From Opitutales bacterium (GTDB taxonomy: Bacteria; Verrucomicrobiota; Verrucomicrobiia; Opitutales; JAIRKQ01): DNA of 5,830 nucleotides. Position 1 is the stretch's first letter. Every line of letters starts with the position of its first letter. The notes beneath the pieces are model-generated. The model was given only the letters and a program-made list of their open reading frames with translations. It was not told the DNA's origin and did not search any database. The stretch spans positions 1-5,830 of the forward strand of contig JAIDVZ010000181.1 in NCBI GenBank assembly GCA_029059365.1, given 5' to 3'. This document shows, piece by piece, positions 1-5,571 of this stretch. The translations under genes and the position numbers were made by a program.

Positions 1-11
1 TACTTTGATCG

Positions 12-1043
12 TTAAAGTTTCTTATCAAATTGCTTCATTTTTTTGACCAACTCAGGTAAGTACTTCCGACAAGCTAAGTACTTGGTCGCTTCATAGTAAG
101 GCATCGCCGGGGAGCCGCGTAAAAATGATCCCGCTGGGCAACTAGCCTGTATGCCAGATTGTCCACCAGCCATGGTGCGCGCTCCAATGGTGATGTGTCC
201 AGCGATACCAGATTGTCCGCCGATAACCACGTAATCTTCAAGCGTGGTACTACCTGCGATCCCGACTTGCGAAACAATTAAACAACATTTACCTATGTGT
301 ACATTGTGCCCGATTTGTACAAGATTGTCTATCTTTGTGCCTCGACCAATCACAGTTGAACTGAAACGTGCGCGATCGATAGTGGTATTCGCTCCGATCT
401 CAACATCATCTTCAATAACCACATTCCCGATTTGTGGAATTTTCTCATGTACCCCACCAACAGTCTCATACCCGAATCCATCAGAACCGATTACAACCCC
501 TGGATGAATTAAAACATGCTGTCCAATGATACATCCATTCATAATTTTTACTCCAGGGCGCAGCTCTGAGTGCATGCCAATCTTCACGTTATGCCCTACG
601 TAACATCCTGCAAAGATAACAACGTCATTACCAATCTCAACATCATCCTCGATAACAACATTTGGGCCAATCGATACATTCTTACCGATTTTCGCACTCT
701 TTGAAATCACAGCAGAAGGATGTACTACACATGGATGTTTTTTGCTGTTTTTTGCTTCAACGTCTCTGCATATCAATCCAAACGCATAAGATGGATTATC
801 ATACACCAAAAAACATTGCCCATCACAGGGCGAGTCCGTAATTTTTTCGCTCACCAACACAACCGAAGCCTGGGTGGCCCGCAATTGCTCGTGATACTTC
901 ATATTTCCTAAAAATGCCAAATCACCTGTTCGAGCATGTGCTAAATCACAAATCCCGGTAATCTGGCAACTGGTATGGCCTATGATTTTTTTCGGTGACG
1001 TTATATCGCATATATCCTTGAGAGAGTAGCTTATACTGAGCAT
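12..1043 (-). CDS. lpxD: UDP-3-O-acylglucosamine N-acyltransferase LpxD
   Basis: LpxD transfers a hydroxyacyl chain from acyl-ACP to the 2-amine of UDP-3-O-acylglucosamine, the third step of lipid A synthesis; it acts in the cytosol as a homotrimer. Seen: an N-terminal uridine-binding domain (about residues 1-100, with [11 protein letters not shown] near 40-50), a long left-handed beta-helix of hexapeptide repeats (about 105-300), the motifs GSDGFGY (186-192) and TTIDRAR (220-226), the probable catalytic His246 in QIGHNVHIG, and a C-terminal helical tail. The ATG at 1043 gives 343 residues, close to E. coli LpxD (341), and has AGGA 7 nt upstream. An in-frame ATG at 1067 would add 8 residues but has no Shine-Dalgarno and lies in a hairpin loop. 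It follows ompH on the same strand, 53 nt apart, and probably shares its transcript. The operon may continue past the left edge (fabZ and lpxA are usual partners). The identification is firm. Confidence 0.96.
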   Translation of the reverse strand: MLSISYSLKDICDITSPKKIIGHTSCQITGICDLAHARTGDLAFLGNMKYHEQLRATQASVVLVSEKITDSPCDGQCFLVYDNPSYAFGLICRDVEAKNSKKHPCVVHPSAVISKSAKIGKNVSIGPNVVIEDDVEIGNDVVIFAGCYVGHNVKIGMHSELRPGVKIMNGCIIGQHVLIHPGVVIGSDGFGYETVGGVHEKIPQIGNVVIEDDVEIGANTTIDRARFSSTVIGRGTKIDNLVQIGHNVHIGKCCLIVSQVGIAGSTTLEDYVVIGGQSGIAGHITIGARTMAGGQSGIQASCPAGSFLRGSPAMPYYEATKYLACRKYLPELVKKMKQFDKKL

Positions 1044-1075
1044 AAAAAAATCCTGCAAATTCCACATCTGCAGGA
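1044..1075 (-). promoter_or_regulatory. Hairpin with T-tract over the lpxD ribosome binding site
   Basis: Read on the minus strand, a perfect 7-bp stem (TCCTGCA at 1075-1069 with TGCAGGA at 1057-1051) closes an 11-nt loop and is followed by seven T's (1050-1044) directly before the lpxD ATG. The shape is that of an intrinsic terminator. However, the 3' arm also carries the AGGA Shine-Dalgarno, and the 5' arm TCCT mimics the 16S anti-Shine-Dalgarno. Either attenuation or sequestering of the ribosome site could lower lpxD expression relative to ompH. The structure is seen directly; the regulatory role is inference. Confidence 0.65.
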
Positions 1076-1096
1076 CAATACAAAAATAACTAAAAT

Positions 1097-1642
1097 TTAT
1101 CGCTTACTTTTTGAATTCAGCTCTTCAGTCACCAAATCACTGATATCTGTAGCCTCATCGTTGTATATTGCGTTAGCCAAAACGATATCTGCTTTTTTGG
1201 CCTTAGCAACTTTCGAGACAGCTTTTTCAAAAGCTTTACTTTGCTCCGTAATTTCGTTTTGTCTGCGTCTGCTCAATTTCTCATTAAGATCTTTGCGAAG
1301 TTGACCAAATTCGATATCCTTCTTGCGCATCTCTTCTAACTTGGCATTCGCTTCATTTTTGAACTTATTACGTGCAGAATCTGTTAAATTAGTATTATCA
1401 GCTTTTGCTTGCAGTTCTTTTACCGTGTCACTGATTTTAACAAGCTCTTCGTACATTTCTCTCAGCTCTTTATCAGCAGCAGAGACCGATTCTGCATATG
1501 CTGCCTGGGCGGCCTTCGCTTTGTCGTAATTCTCAAACACCTTTTGTATGTCTACGGTCAGAATCTTTTGATTACTTGACCATGCACACAATGGGGCAGC
1601 TAACGCACAACTCGACAATAATACACTCACAAACTTTTTCAT
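1097..1642 (-). CDS. ompH: OmpH/Skp-family periplasmic chaperone
   Basis: This is a Skp/OmpH-type chaperone of 181 residues that, by family, binds unfolded outer-membrane proteins in the periplasm and passes them to the BAM complex. Seen: a signal peptide (MKK, a hydrophobic stretch of about residues 4-19, probable signal peptidase I cleavage after LCA at 18-20), the first beta-strand [13 protein letters not shown], a long charged, heptad-like helical arm (about 40-140) as in Skp's tentacles, and a closing segment [19 protein letters not shown] that returns to the beta body. Length is somewhat above E. coli Skp (161). The wording of the C-terminal part resembles verrucomicrobial OmpH proteins. 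The start is ATG at 1642 with only a weak AGG close before it. It heads the ompH-lpxD unit and has a good candidate promoter at 1732-1759. The usual upstream partner bamA is not adjacent; a divergent chaperone gene is there instead. Confidence 0.9.
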   Translation of the reverse strand: MKKFVSVLLSSCALAAPLCAWSSNQKILTVDIQKVFENYDKAKAAQAAYAESVSAADKELREMYEELVKISDTVKELQAKADNTNLTDSARNKFKNEANAKLEEMRKKDIEFGQLRKDLNEKLSRRRQNEITEQSKAFEKAVSKVAKAKKADIVLANAIYNDEATDISDLVTEELNSKSKR

Positions 1643-1731
1643 ACCTAATTTAATTAAAGATTAAAGTTCCGGCAATATTGCATATTACATTTAAAATGCA
1701 ACTTTTTTTACAATTAATCATAAAATTTTAA

Positions 1732-1759
1732 ATTATACTTGACCGAAAAATGCTGCAAA
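1732..1759 (-). promoter_or_regulatory. Candidate sigma70 promoter for ompH-lpxD
   Basis: On the minus strand a -35 box TTTGCA (1759-1754, 4/6) is followed after 16 bp by a perfect -10 TATAAT (1737-1732). Transcription would begin near 1725, giving an ompH leader of about 80 nt. It overlaps almost completely with the rightward promoter at 1739-1767. The call rests on sequence match only. Confidence 0.6.
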
Positions 1760-1767
1760 GCTATGAT
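1739..1767 (+). promoter_or_regulatory. Candidate sigma70 promoter for the CesT-like chaperone gene
   Basis: TTGACC (1739-1744, 5/6 match to -35), a 17-bp spacer and TATGAT (1762-1767, 5/6 match to -10) form one of the best promoter matches in the window. The predicted start is near 1774, giving a leader of about 40 nt that includes the strong Shine-Dalgarno at 1798-1804. The -35 box lies immediately next to the leftward TATAAT. Confidence 0.7.
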
Positions 1768-1797
1768 TTCAGCACATGGTTGTAAATAGAACAGGTC

Positions 1798-1804
1798 AAA
1801 GGAG
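1798..1804 (+). promoter_or_regulatory. Shine-Dalgarno of the CesT-like chaperone gene
   Basis: AAAGGAG is the clearest ribosome binding site in the window. It lies 9 nt before ATG 1814 and 6 nt before an in-frame TTG at 1811. Spacing allows either start, but ATG is preferred because it is the stronger initiator and both give essentially the same protein. Confidence 0.75.
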
Positions 1805-1813
1805 CGTTCGTTG

Positions 1814-2314
1814 ATGGACAAATTTTCTTCGATATTAACAAATTTTGCAAATAAGATAAACCTGGGGGGCTTGCGTATTGATCCGTCTGGGTATTGCTGC
1901 TTAGATGTGGACAATGGCACATTGGTGCACATAAAATATGATAATAAGCGCGATGGTCTGATTTTGATATCTGAGATCGGTGAGTTACCCTATATGAATC
2001 GAGCTGCTATAATGCGATATCTTCTTCGTATGAATAATGATGCCAATGAGACGAAGGGGATGACGTTATCGTTTAATACAGAAAGCGGGAAAGCTGCACT
2101 TGGGTATCAATATCCCCTGCGTTTTTTGACAAACGAAGGATTTGAAGAGGTCTTCAAAATGTTTATCGACGAGGTCAAGAGATGGGTATCCCGCTTAGAA
2201 GGGTTCGTACAAGGTCAACTTCCAGAAGGAGAAGAATCGACACTCAGTGAACAACCAACAACTGATCAATCCAGTAATACTGACTTACCACCTCAATTCA
2301 TGATCGGAGCATAG
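1814..2314 (+). CDS. Probable class I (CesT/SycE-type) type III secretion chaperone
   Basis: A small acidic protein of 166 residues. The predicted layout matches the CesT/Tir-chaperone fold: helix 1 (about 2-16, DKFSSILTNFANKI), a run of strands with the pattern CCLDVDNGTLVHIKY (about 28-42) and GLILISEIGELP (about 47-58), helix 2 (about 62-75, AAIMRYLLRMNNDA), two strands (about 82-100, LSFNTESGKAALGYQYPL) and a long amphipathic helix 3 (about 106-132). Such proteins act as dimers that keep a secretion effector partly unfolded and deliver it to the type III ATPase in the cytosol. After helix 3 comes a Ser/Thr/Gln/Pro-rich tail (about 135-158) ending in a short hydrophobic PPQFMIGA. The gene stands alone between its own promoter and terminator, so its substrate cannot be named. 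The related YbjN fold is the main alternative. The assignment is from pattern and fold, without a search. Confidence 0.68.
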   Translation: MDKFSSILTNFANKINLGGLRIDPSGYCCLDVDNGTLVHIKYDNKRDGLILISEIGELPYMNRAAIMRYLLRMNNDANETKGMTLSFNTESGKAALGYQYPLRFLTNEGFEEVFKMFIDEVKRWVSRLEGFVQGQLPEGEESTLSEQPTTDQSSNTDLPPQFMIGA

Positions 2315-2339
2315 GAAGAAAAGAATTTATATCCCTATT

Positions 2340-3059
2340 TTAAGCGCCGCTTGTCGGTGCTTTTTTATTTTCCAAAAACTGAGAAAATAGATCTTGTTCA
2401 CTTGAGATGGACAAATCTCCAGCTTTCAAGTAGAATTGTACACCAGCCACACCGCGAGCTACTATAAATGGGCAACTCTCGCTCCCCTCCCCCATCAATA
2501 AAGGAGATATTCCAGCCAAACAATCTGCTATATTGACTTGCGAAATCCTCATCGGTCGGCCAAACAAATCTTTTTCACCGATACAACTAGATACAGGTAC
2601 GAACCCAAAACTTGCTTGTGAAATACCAACTGTACCAGTACGCATCGGTAAAACCCGGCTATCAACAGATAAAATTCCAAGATTTTTTATACGATTTTTT
2701 TTACATAAGAAAGAATGAATCTCACTTAATAAATCACCAACATCTCGTGGCCATAAAATATAATATCCACAACCGTTGCTCTCATCAACTCCACTGTTTG
2801 GCACAAATGCACGATCTTTTATGGTCACACATGGATCTGCAACCGGGCCAAACACTACATCAGCTTCCTGCTGGATGATGTTCAGTTTATCTACTTCACC
2901 CTTTTTGATACACCTTCCTTGATGTATCGCCAAAACCTTAGATGCGATCAATAAAATATCTCCGTCAGTTAATCCTGACACTGATTCATCAAGGACAGAG
3001 AAAAGATCATCTTTTGGTGGTACCAAAACACGTGTCTTGATGGTGAAAAATTCAACCAT
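2340..3059 (-). CDS. CofE-like (coenzyme F420-0:L-glutamate ligase family) protein
   Basis: A protein of 239 residues in the CofE family (COG1478 type). True CofE uses GTP to add glutamate to F420-0. Seen, in order: GDILLIASKVLAIHQGR (33-49, like CofE GD-ILVIA-K), VPNSGVDESN (86-95, matching the family's N-A-G-x-D-x-S-N with likely metal-binding Asp92), SVDSRVLPMRTG (131-142, Asp133 at the position of the second metal Asp), and DLFGRPMRISQVNIADCLAG (164-183) with MGEGSE (189-194). Length fits the family (about 250). Start choice: the ATG at 3059 overlaps the peroxiredoxin stop as TAATG, and the family N-terminus fits there. An upstream in-frame ATG at 3134 would lie inside ahpC and add unrelated residues. 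No F420 synthesis or F420-using gene is visible here, so the substrate may be something else. The family call is good; the reaction is uncertain. Confidence 0.78.
   Translation of the reverse strand: MVEFFTIKTRVLVPPKDDLFSVLDESVSGLTDGDILLIASKVLAIHQGRCIKKGEVDKLNIIQQEADVVFGPVADPCVTIKDRAFVPNSGVDESNGCGYYILWPRDVGDLLSEIHSFLCKKNRIKNLGILSVDSRVLPMRTGTVGISQASFGFVPVSSCIGEKDLFGRPMRISQVNIADCLAGISPLLMGEGSESCPFIVARGVAGVQFYLKAGDLSISSEQDLFSQFLENKKAPTSGA
2342..2370 (+). terminator. Intrinsic terminator of the chaperone gene
   Basis: AGCGCCG (2343-2349) and CGGTGCT (2355-2361) pair over 7 bp with one G-U wobble, extendable by one A-T pair, closing a 5-nt loop CTTGT. TTTTTT-A-TTT follows at once (2361-2370). It begins 28 nt after the chaperone stop and lies within the last codons of the convergent CofE-like gene. 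On the opposite strand the hairpin is followed by TTAAAATAGGG, so it looks one-directional. Confidence 0.8.
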
Positions 3060-3688
3060 TATTTGAAATATTCCACCAATCCAGACTGCGTAGCAGATAA
3101 TGCTTTTTTGCCAGCCATCCAATTGGCCGGACAAACTTCACCAAATTTTTCAAAATGTTGTAGCGCATCAACCATGCGTATTGCTTCGTCAACACTACGG
3201 CCTAGAGGCATATTATTCACTACCATATGCTGGATTATGCCCGACTTATCGATCAAGAACAACCCTCTGTATGCCACCAATTCGCCTGATGCTTTTAGCT
3301 CCCCTGTCTCAATATCTTCCTCATATTGACCAGCCAATATACCATAATTTGCAGCAATCGTCTTATTAATATCGGAAACAATAGGATAAGTAACACCTTT
3401 GATACCGCCACGTTCTCTAGGGGTCTCCAACCATGCAAAATGGGAATATTCAGAATCCGTAGAACAGGCAACTAACTGAACATTGCGCTTCTCAAATTCT
3501 GCAATTTTATCCTGAAAAGCGTGCAGCTCCGTTGGACAAACGAATGTAAAATCCTTTGGGTAAAAAAACAACACCACGTATTTTTCACCAACATATTGCT
3601 TCAGCGAAAAATCGTTTACGATTGTTGCCCCATCTATTACAGCAGATGCAGTAAACTCCGGAGCTGATTTACCAATTAAAGTTTCCAT
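3059..3688 (-). CDS. ahpC: Typical 2-Cys peroxiredoxin (AhpC/TSA family)
   Basis: A thiol peroxidase of 209 residues that reduces hydrogen peroxide, organic peroxides and possibly peroxynitrite in the cytosol as an obligate dimer, usually recycled by thioredoxin or AhpF. Seen: thioredoxin-fold core, FFYPKDFTFVCPTE with peroxidatic Cys51 (Pro44 and Thr48 of the PxxxTxxC active site also present), conserved Arg141 in YRGLFLID, and resolving Cys186 in EVCPANW. The GGIKG (94-98) and C-terminal EYF correspond to the GGLG and YF motifs known from over-oxidation-sensitive peroxiredoxins, suggesting a redox-signal-capable enzyme. A small insert of acidic residues (about 123-136) precedes YRGLFLID. 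Start is ATG 3688, without an obvious Shine-Dalgarno. The stop overlaps the next start (TAATG), coupling it to the CofE-like gene. No promoter could be assigned with confidence. Confidence 0.96.
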   Translation of the reverse strand: METLIGKSAPEFTASAVIDGATIVNDFSLKQYVGEKYVVLFFYPKDFTFVCPTELHAFQDKIAEFEKRNVQLVACSTDSEYSHFAWLETPRERGGIKGVTYPIVSDINKTIAANYGILAGQYEEDIETGELKASGELVAYRGLFLIDKSGIIQHMVVNNMPLGRSVDEAIRMVDALQHFEKFGEVCPANWMAGKKALSATQSGLVEYFK

Positions 3689-3719
3689 AGCACGACCGCT
3701 ATATCGATTTTAAAACCAC

Positions 3720-3754
3720 AGTAAAGTAGATTTTTGTCGAAAAAAAGCTTTACT
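3720..3754. repeat. Imperfect palindrome between ahpC and the mS38-like gene
   Basis: AGTAAAG (3720-3726) and CTTTACT (3748-3754) are perfect 7-bp inverted copies, and inside them TTTTT (3731-3735) and AAAAA (3740-3744) pair around GTCG. The element sits in the 123-bp divergent intergenic region. Neither strand has a T-run after it, so it is not a terminator; an operator or a cruciform is possible. The arrangement is seen directly; a function is not established. Confidence 0.4.
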
Positions 3755-3811
3755 AATATTACAGAATGATGATTCTTGCGCCCATATCGAGATTTTATAA
3801 AGAAAAGAACT

Positions 3812-3913
3812 ATGGGAAATTTGAAGAAGAAACGCCGGCTCAAGATGAATAAGCATAAAAGAAGTAAGCACATGAAGCTTAATCGGCATAAGAAGCGTTT
3901 ATGGGGGAACTAG
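3812..3913 (+). CDS. 33-residue basic protein, AURKAIP1/COX24 (mS38-like) domain family
   Basis: An open frame of 33 codons whose product is about half Lys, Arg and His: [19 protein letters not shown] followed by [14 protein letters not shown]. The pattern KKKRRxKMxKHKRxK....K.NRHKK is the one I associate with the short bacterial proteins of the AURKAIP1/COX24 (DUF1713) family, related to the C-terminal part of mitochondrial ribosomal protein mS38, which binds small-subunit rRNA. A ribosome-bound role is therefore likely by family but inferred here. The composition (many AAG and AAA codons, plus His and Arg at conserved spots) is unlike random sequence from this intergenic region, and a terminator follows 35 nt after the stop. 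The ribosome site is weak (AAAGAAAAG before ATG). It is divergent from ahpC. Confidence 0.8.
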   Translation: MGNLKKKRRLKMNKHKRSKHMKLNRHKKRLWGN

Positions 3914-3948
3914 TTTTAGGTAAATATATTCAAAAAATGAGCCCAATT

Positions 3949-3980
3949 AATGGTGGTTGTTTCTTTAACTGCCATTTTTT
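3949..3980 (+). terminator. Intrinsic terminator after the mS38-like gene
   Basis: AATGGTGGTT (3949-3958) pairs with AACTGCCATT (3967-3976) over 10 bp with two G-U wobbles around an 8-nt loop, and a T6 run (3975-3980) overlaps the foot of the stem. It ends only about 30 nt before the next start codon. Confidence 0.72.
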
Positions 3981-4012
3981 ATTGCCCTATCGACGTTCCT
4001 TAGCACCTACAT

Positions 4013-4804
4013 ATGTCAATAAAACTTGAAGTACTTGGTAGCAGCAGTAAAGGAAATTGCTACCTGATACAGACAGAAGAGACCAATGTTCTTGTTGATG
4101 CTGGTTTCTCCGGGAGACATATTGCCGAGATGCTATCAACTAAAAATCTATCGATTGAGAACATCCATGGCGTTTTTGTCACGCATGAACATAATGATCA
4201 TTCCGCTGGAATTCGCGGTTTGAGCAAATTCGTTGGTATCCAGTTGTTTGCTAATCGACTAACCGCAGAAACAATAAACAAGAGGATAAACAAACAAGTA
4301 CATTGGAACACCATATCTGATGGAGAACACTCACAGTTTCGTGATCTGGATGTAGTATGCTTTTCGCTGCCCCACGATGCAGTTGACCCAGTTGGATACG
4401 TTTTCACGAAAAAATATCATGACAGATGCGTGAAGATCTGTATCGCGACTGACCTCGGATATGTACCGAATGGACTGTCCAAATACACTGACGATGCTAA
4501 CTTGCTGGTCTTGGAATCAAACCACGATTTACACATGTTAGAGATTGATACTAAGCGTCCAATTTATATAAAAAATCGCATTCGTGGTAAATATGGGCAT
4601 CTATCAAACGATTCCGCTGCATCATTCTTGGCAACTCATAATACCTTGAATTGGCGTACAGTACTGCTCGCACATCTCAGTCATGACTGTAACAGTGTAC
4701 CAGCGATCCGTAGTCTCCTTTCGAAATATAACCTACCAAAAACATTTAACATCGAGGTTGTTGATCCAAATGCCGAACAACATCCACCGGTATGGTTGAG
4801 TTAA
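4013..4804 (+). CDS. yycJ: YycJ/WalJ-type metallo-beta-lactamase-fold hydrolase
   Basis: A soluble 263-residue protein of the metallo-beta-lactamase superfamily. Seen: an N-terminal LGSSSKGNCYLIQT (8-21) typical of YycJ, VDAGFSG (28-34), the metal-binding signature THEHNDH (57-63; His58, His60, Asp62, His63), further probable ligands His121 (SLPHD), Asp147 (ATDLGY) and His221 or His224 (HLSHDCN), plus ESNHD (168-172) and GHLSND (195-200). YycJ/WalJ proteins are regarded as nucleases or phosphodiesterases linked to DNA repair and to cell-wall/division control in Firmicutes; the role in this lineage is not known. The ATG at 4013 lies just before the conserved N-terminus, but no Shine-Dalgarno is visible and a terminator lies 30 nt upstream, so its promoter is unclear. 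The 3' end overlaps the convergent exonuclease gene by 4 nt. The family call is firm, the substrate is not. Confidence 0.88.
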   Translation: MSIKLEVLGSSSKGNCYLIQTEETNVLVDAGFSGRHIAEMLSTKNLSIENIHGVFVTHEHNDHSAGIRGLSKFVGIQLFANRLTAETINKRINKQVHWNTISDGEHSQFRDLDVVCFSLPHDAVDPVGYVFTKKYHDRCVKICIATDLGYVPNGLSKYTDDANLLVLESNHDLHMLEIDTKRPIYIKNRIRGKYGHLSNDSAASFLATHNTLNWRTVLLAHLSHDCNSVPAIRSLLSKYNLPKTFNIEVVDPNAEQHPPVWLS

Positions 4805-5571
4805 ATATCCACTACCGCACTTACAGGCGCATGATCTGACCCCAGCACATCCTGGTAAATATTGGCCGATATTAGCTTATTCTTAATCTTTGTGCTAAGT
4901 AAAATGTAATCAATTCTCCACCCTACATTTCTTGCTCGTGCATTTGCGCGATACGACCACCAAGAATACTGTTTAGCTTCTCCTGGATGTTTAAATCGGA
5001 ATGAATCTGTAAAGCCAGATGCTAAAATACTATCAAATCCTCGGCGCTCCTGATCGGTAAATCCAGCAGAAAAGTGATTTTGTGCAGGATTCGCTAAATC
5101 GATCTCCTCATGAGCAACATTAAAGTCCCCACATGTGAGTACCGGCTTTTTAGCAGAAAGTGCACACAAAAGCTCCCGAAACTTAACATCCCAAACCTCT
5201 TCTCGAAACTTCAATCGTGCTAATTCTGTGCCGGAGTTTGGAGTGTACACGTTCAACACATAAAATGAATCATACTCCGCGAGTATCACACGACCCTCAG
5301 TAGGGTTAGTTAATGTATCGATTTCTAACGAAGTTTCCACATGCAGCGGCCTTATTTTGGAAAACGTCGCTGTCCCCGCATATCCTGGGCGCTTTGCAGA
5401 ATTATAAAATCGTTGGTATCCTGACAACTCAAATTCAGGTATCTTATCTGGCGTGGCCTTTATTTCCTGTAAACATAAAATATCTGGCTGTAACTTATTA
5501 ATGTTATCTATAAAGCCTTTCCCCAGTATCGCACGCAATCCATTAATATTCCATGAAACGATCTGCACCAC
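4801..5571 (-). CDS. xth: Exodeoxyribonuclease III / AP endonuclease
   Basis: A 256-residue exonuclease III (ExoA/Xth, endonuclease-exonuclease-phosphatase fold) that cuts DNA at abasic sites and trims 3' blocks in base-excision repair. Catalytic residues are all present: Asn8 (SWNINGLR), Glu36 (LQEIK), Tyr109 (VYTPNSG), Asp149 and Asn151 (GDFNVAH), Asp221 (WRIDY), and Asp246-His247 (GSDHAP). WWSYRANARARNVGWRIDY (204-222) is the DNA-contact region of the ExoA-type branch. Length matches B. subtilis ExoA (252). No ATG is available: the protein must start at GTG 5571 or the adjacent GTG 5568, since an in-frame stop lies at 5598-5596 and the family N-terminus begins right there. No good Shine-Dalgarno is seen. 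Its stop is shared in a TTAA with the convergent yycJ-like gene. Confidence 0.95.
   Translation of the reverse strand: MVQIVSWNINGLRAILGKGFIDNINKLQPDILCLQEIKATPDKIPEFELSGYQRFYNSAKRPGYAGTATFSKIRPLHVETSLEIDTLTNPTEGRVILAEYDSFYVLNVYTPNSGTELARLKFREEVWDVKFRELLCALSAKKPVLTCGDFNVAHEEIDLANPAQNHFSAGFTDQERRGFDSILASGFTDSFRFKHPGEAKQYSWWSYRANARARNVGWRIDYILLSTKIKNKLISANIYQDVLGSDHAPVSAVVDI

Noticed and set aside
244..911. Open frames on the plus strand opposite lpxD
   Set aside because: They mirror the regular hexapeptide-repeat codons of lpxD and show no family pattern or ribosome site.
1044..1067. Longer LpxD start at the ATG ending at 1067
   Set aside because: It adds 8 residues not expected in the family, lacks a Shine-Dalgarno and lies in the hairpin loop; the ATG at 1043 has AGGA at 7 nt and gives the normal length.
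1607..1642. Lipoprotein signal (LSSC at residues 9-12) in OmpH
   Set aside because: The hydrophobic stretch before the Cys is too short, and a normal signal peptidase I site follows at LCA; soluble export fits the family.
2682..2702. Frameshift or slippage at the A-runs in the CofE-like gene
   Set aside because: The reading frame and the family motifs continue without a break on both sides, so the gene looks intact.
3060..3134. Longer CofE-like protein starting at 3134
   Set aside because: It would overlap ahpC by 75 nt and add residues unlike the family N-terminus; the TAATG overlap start explains the arrangement better.
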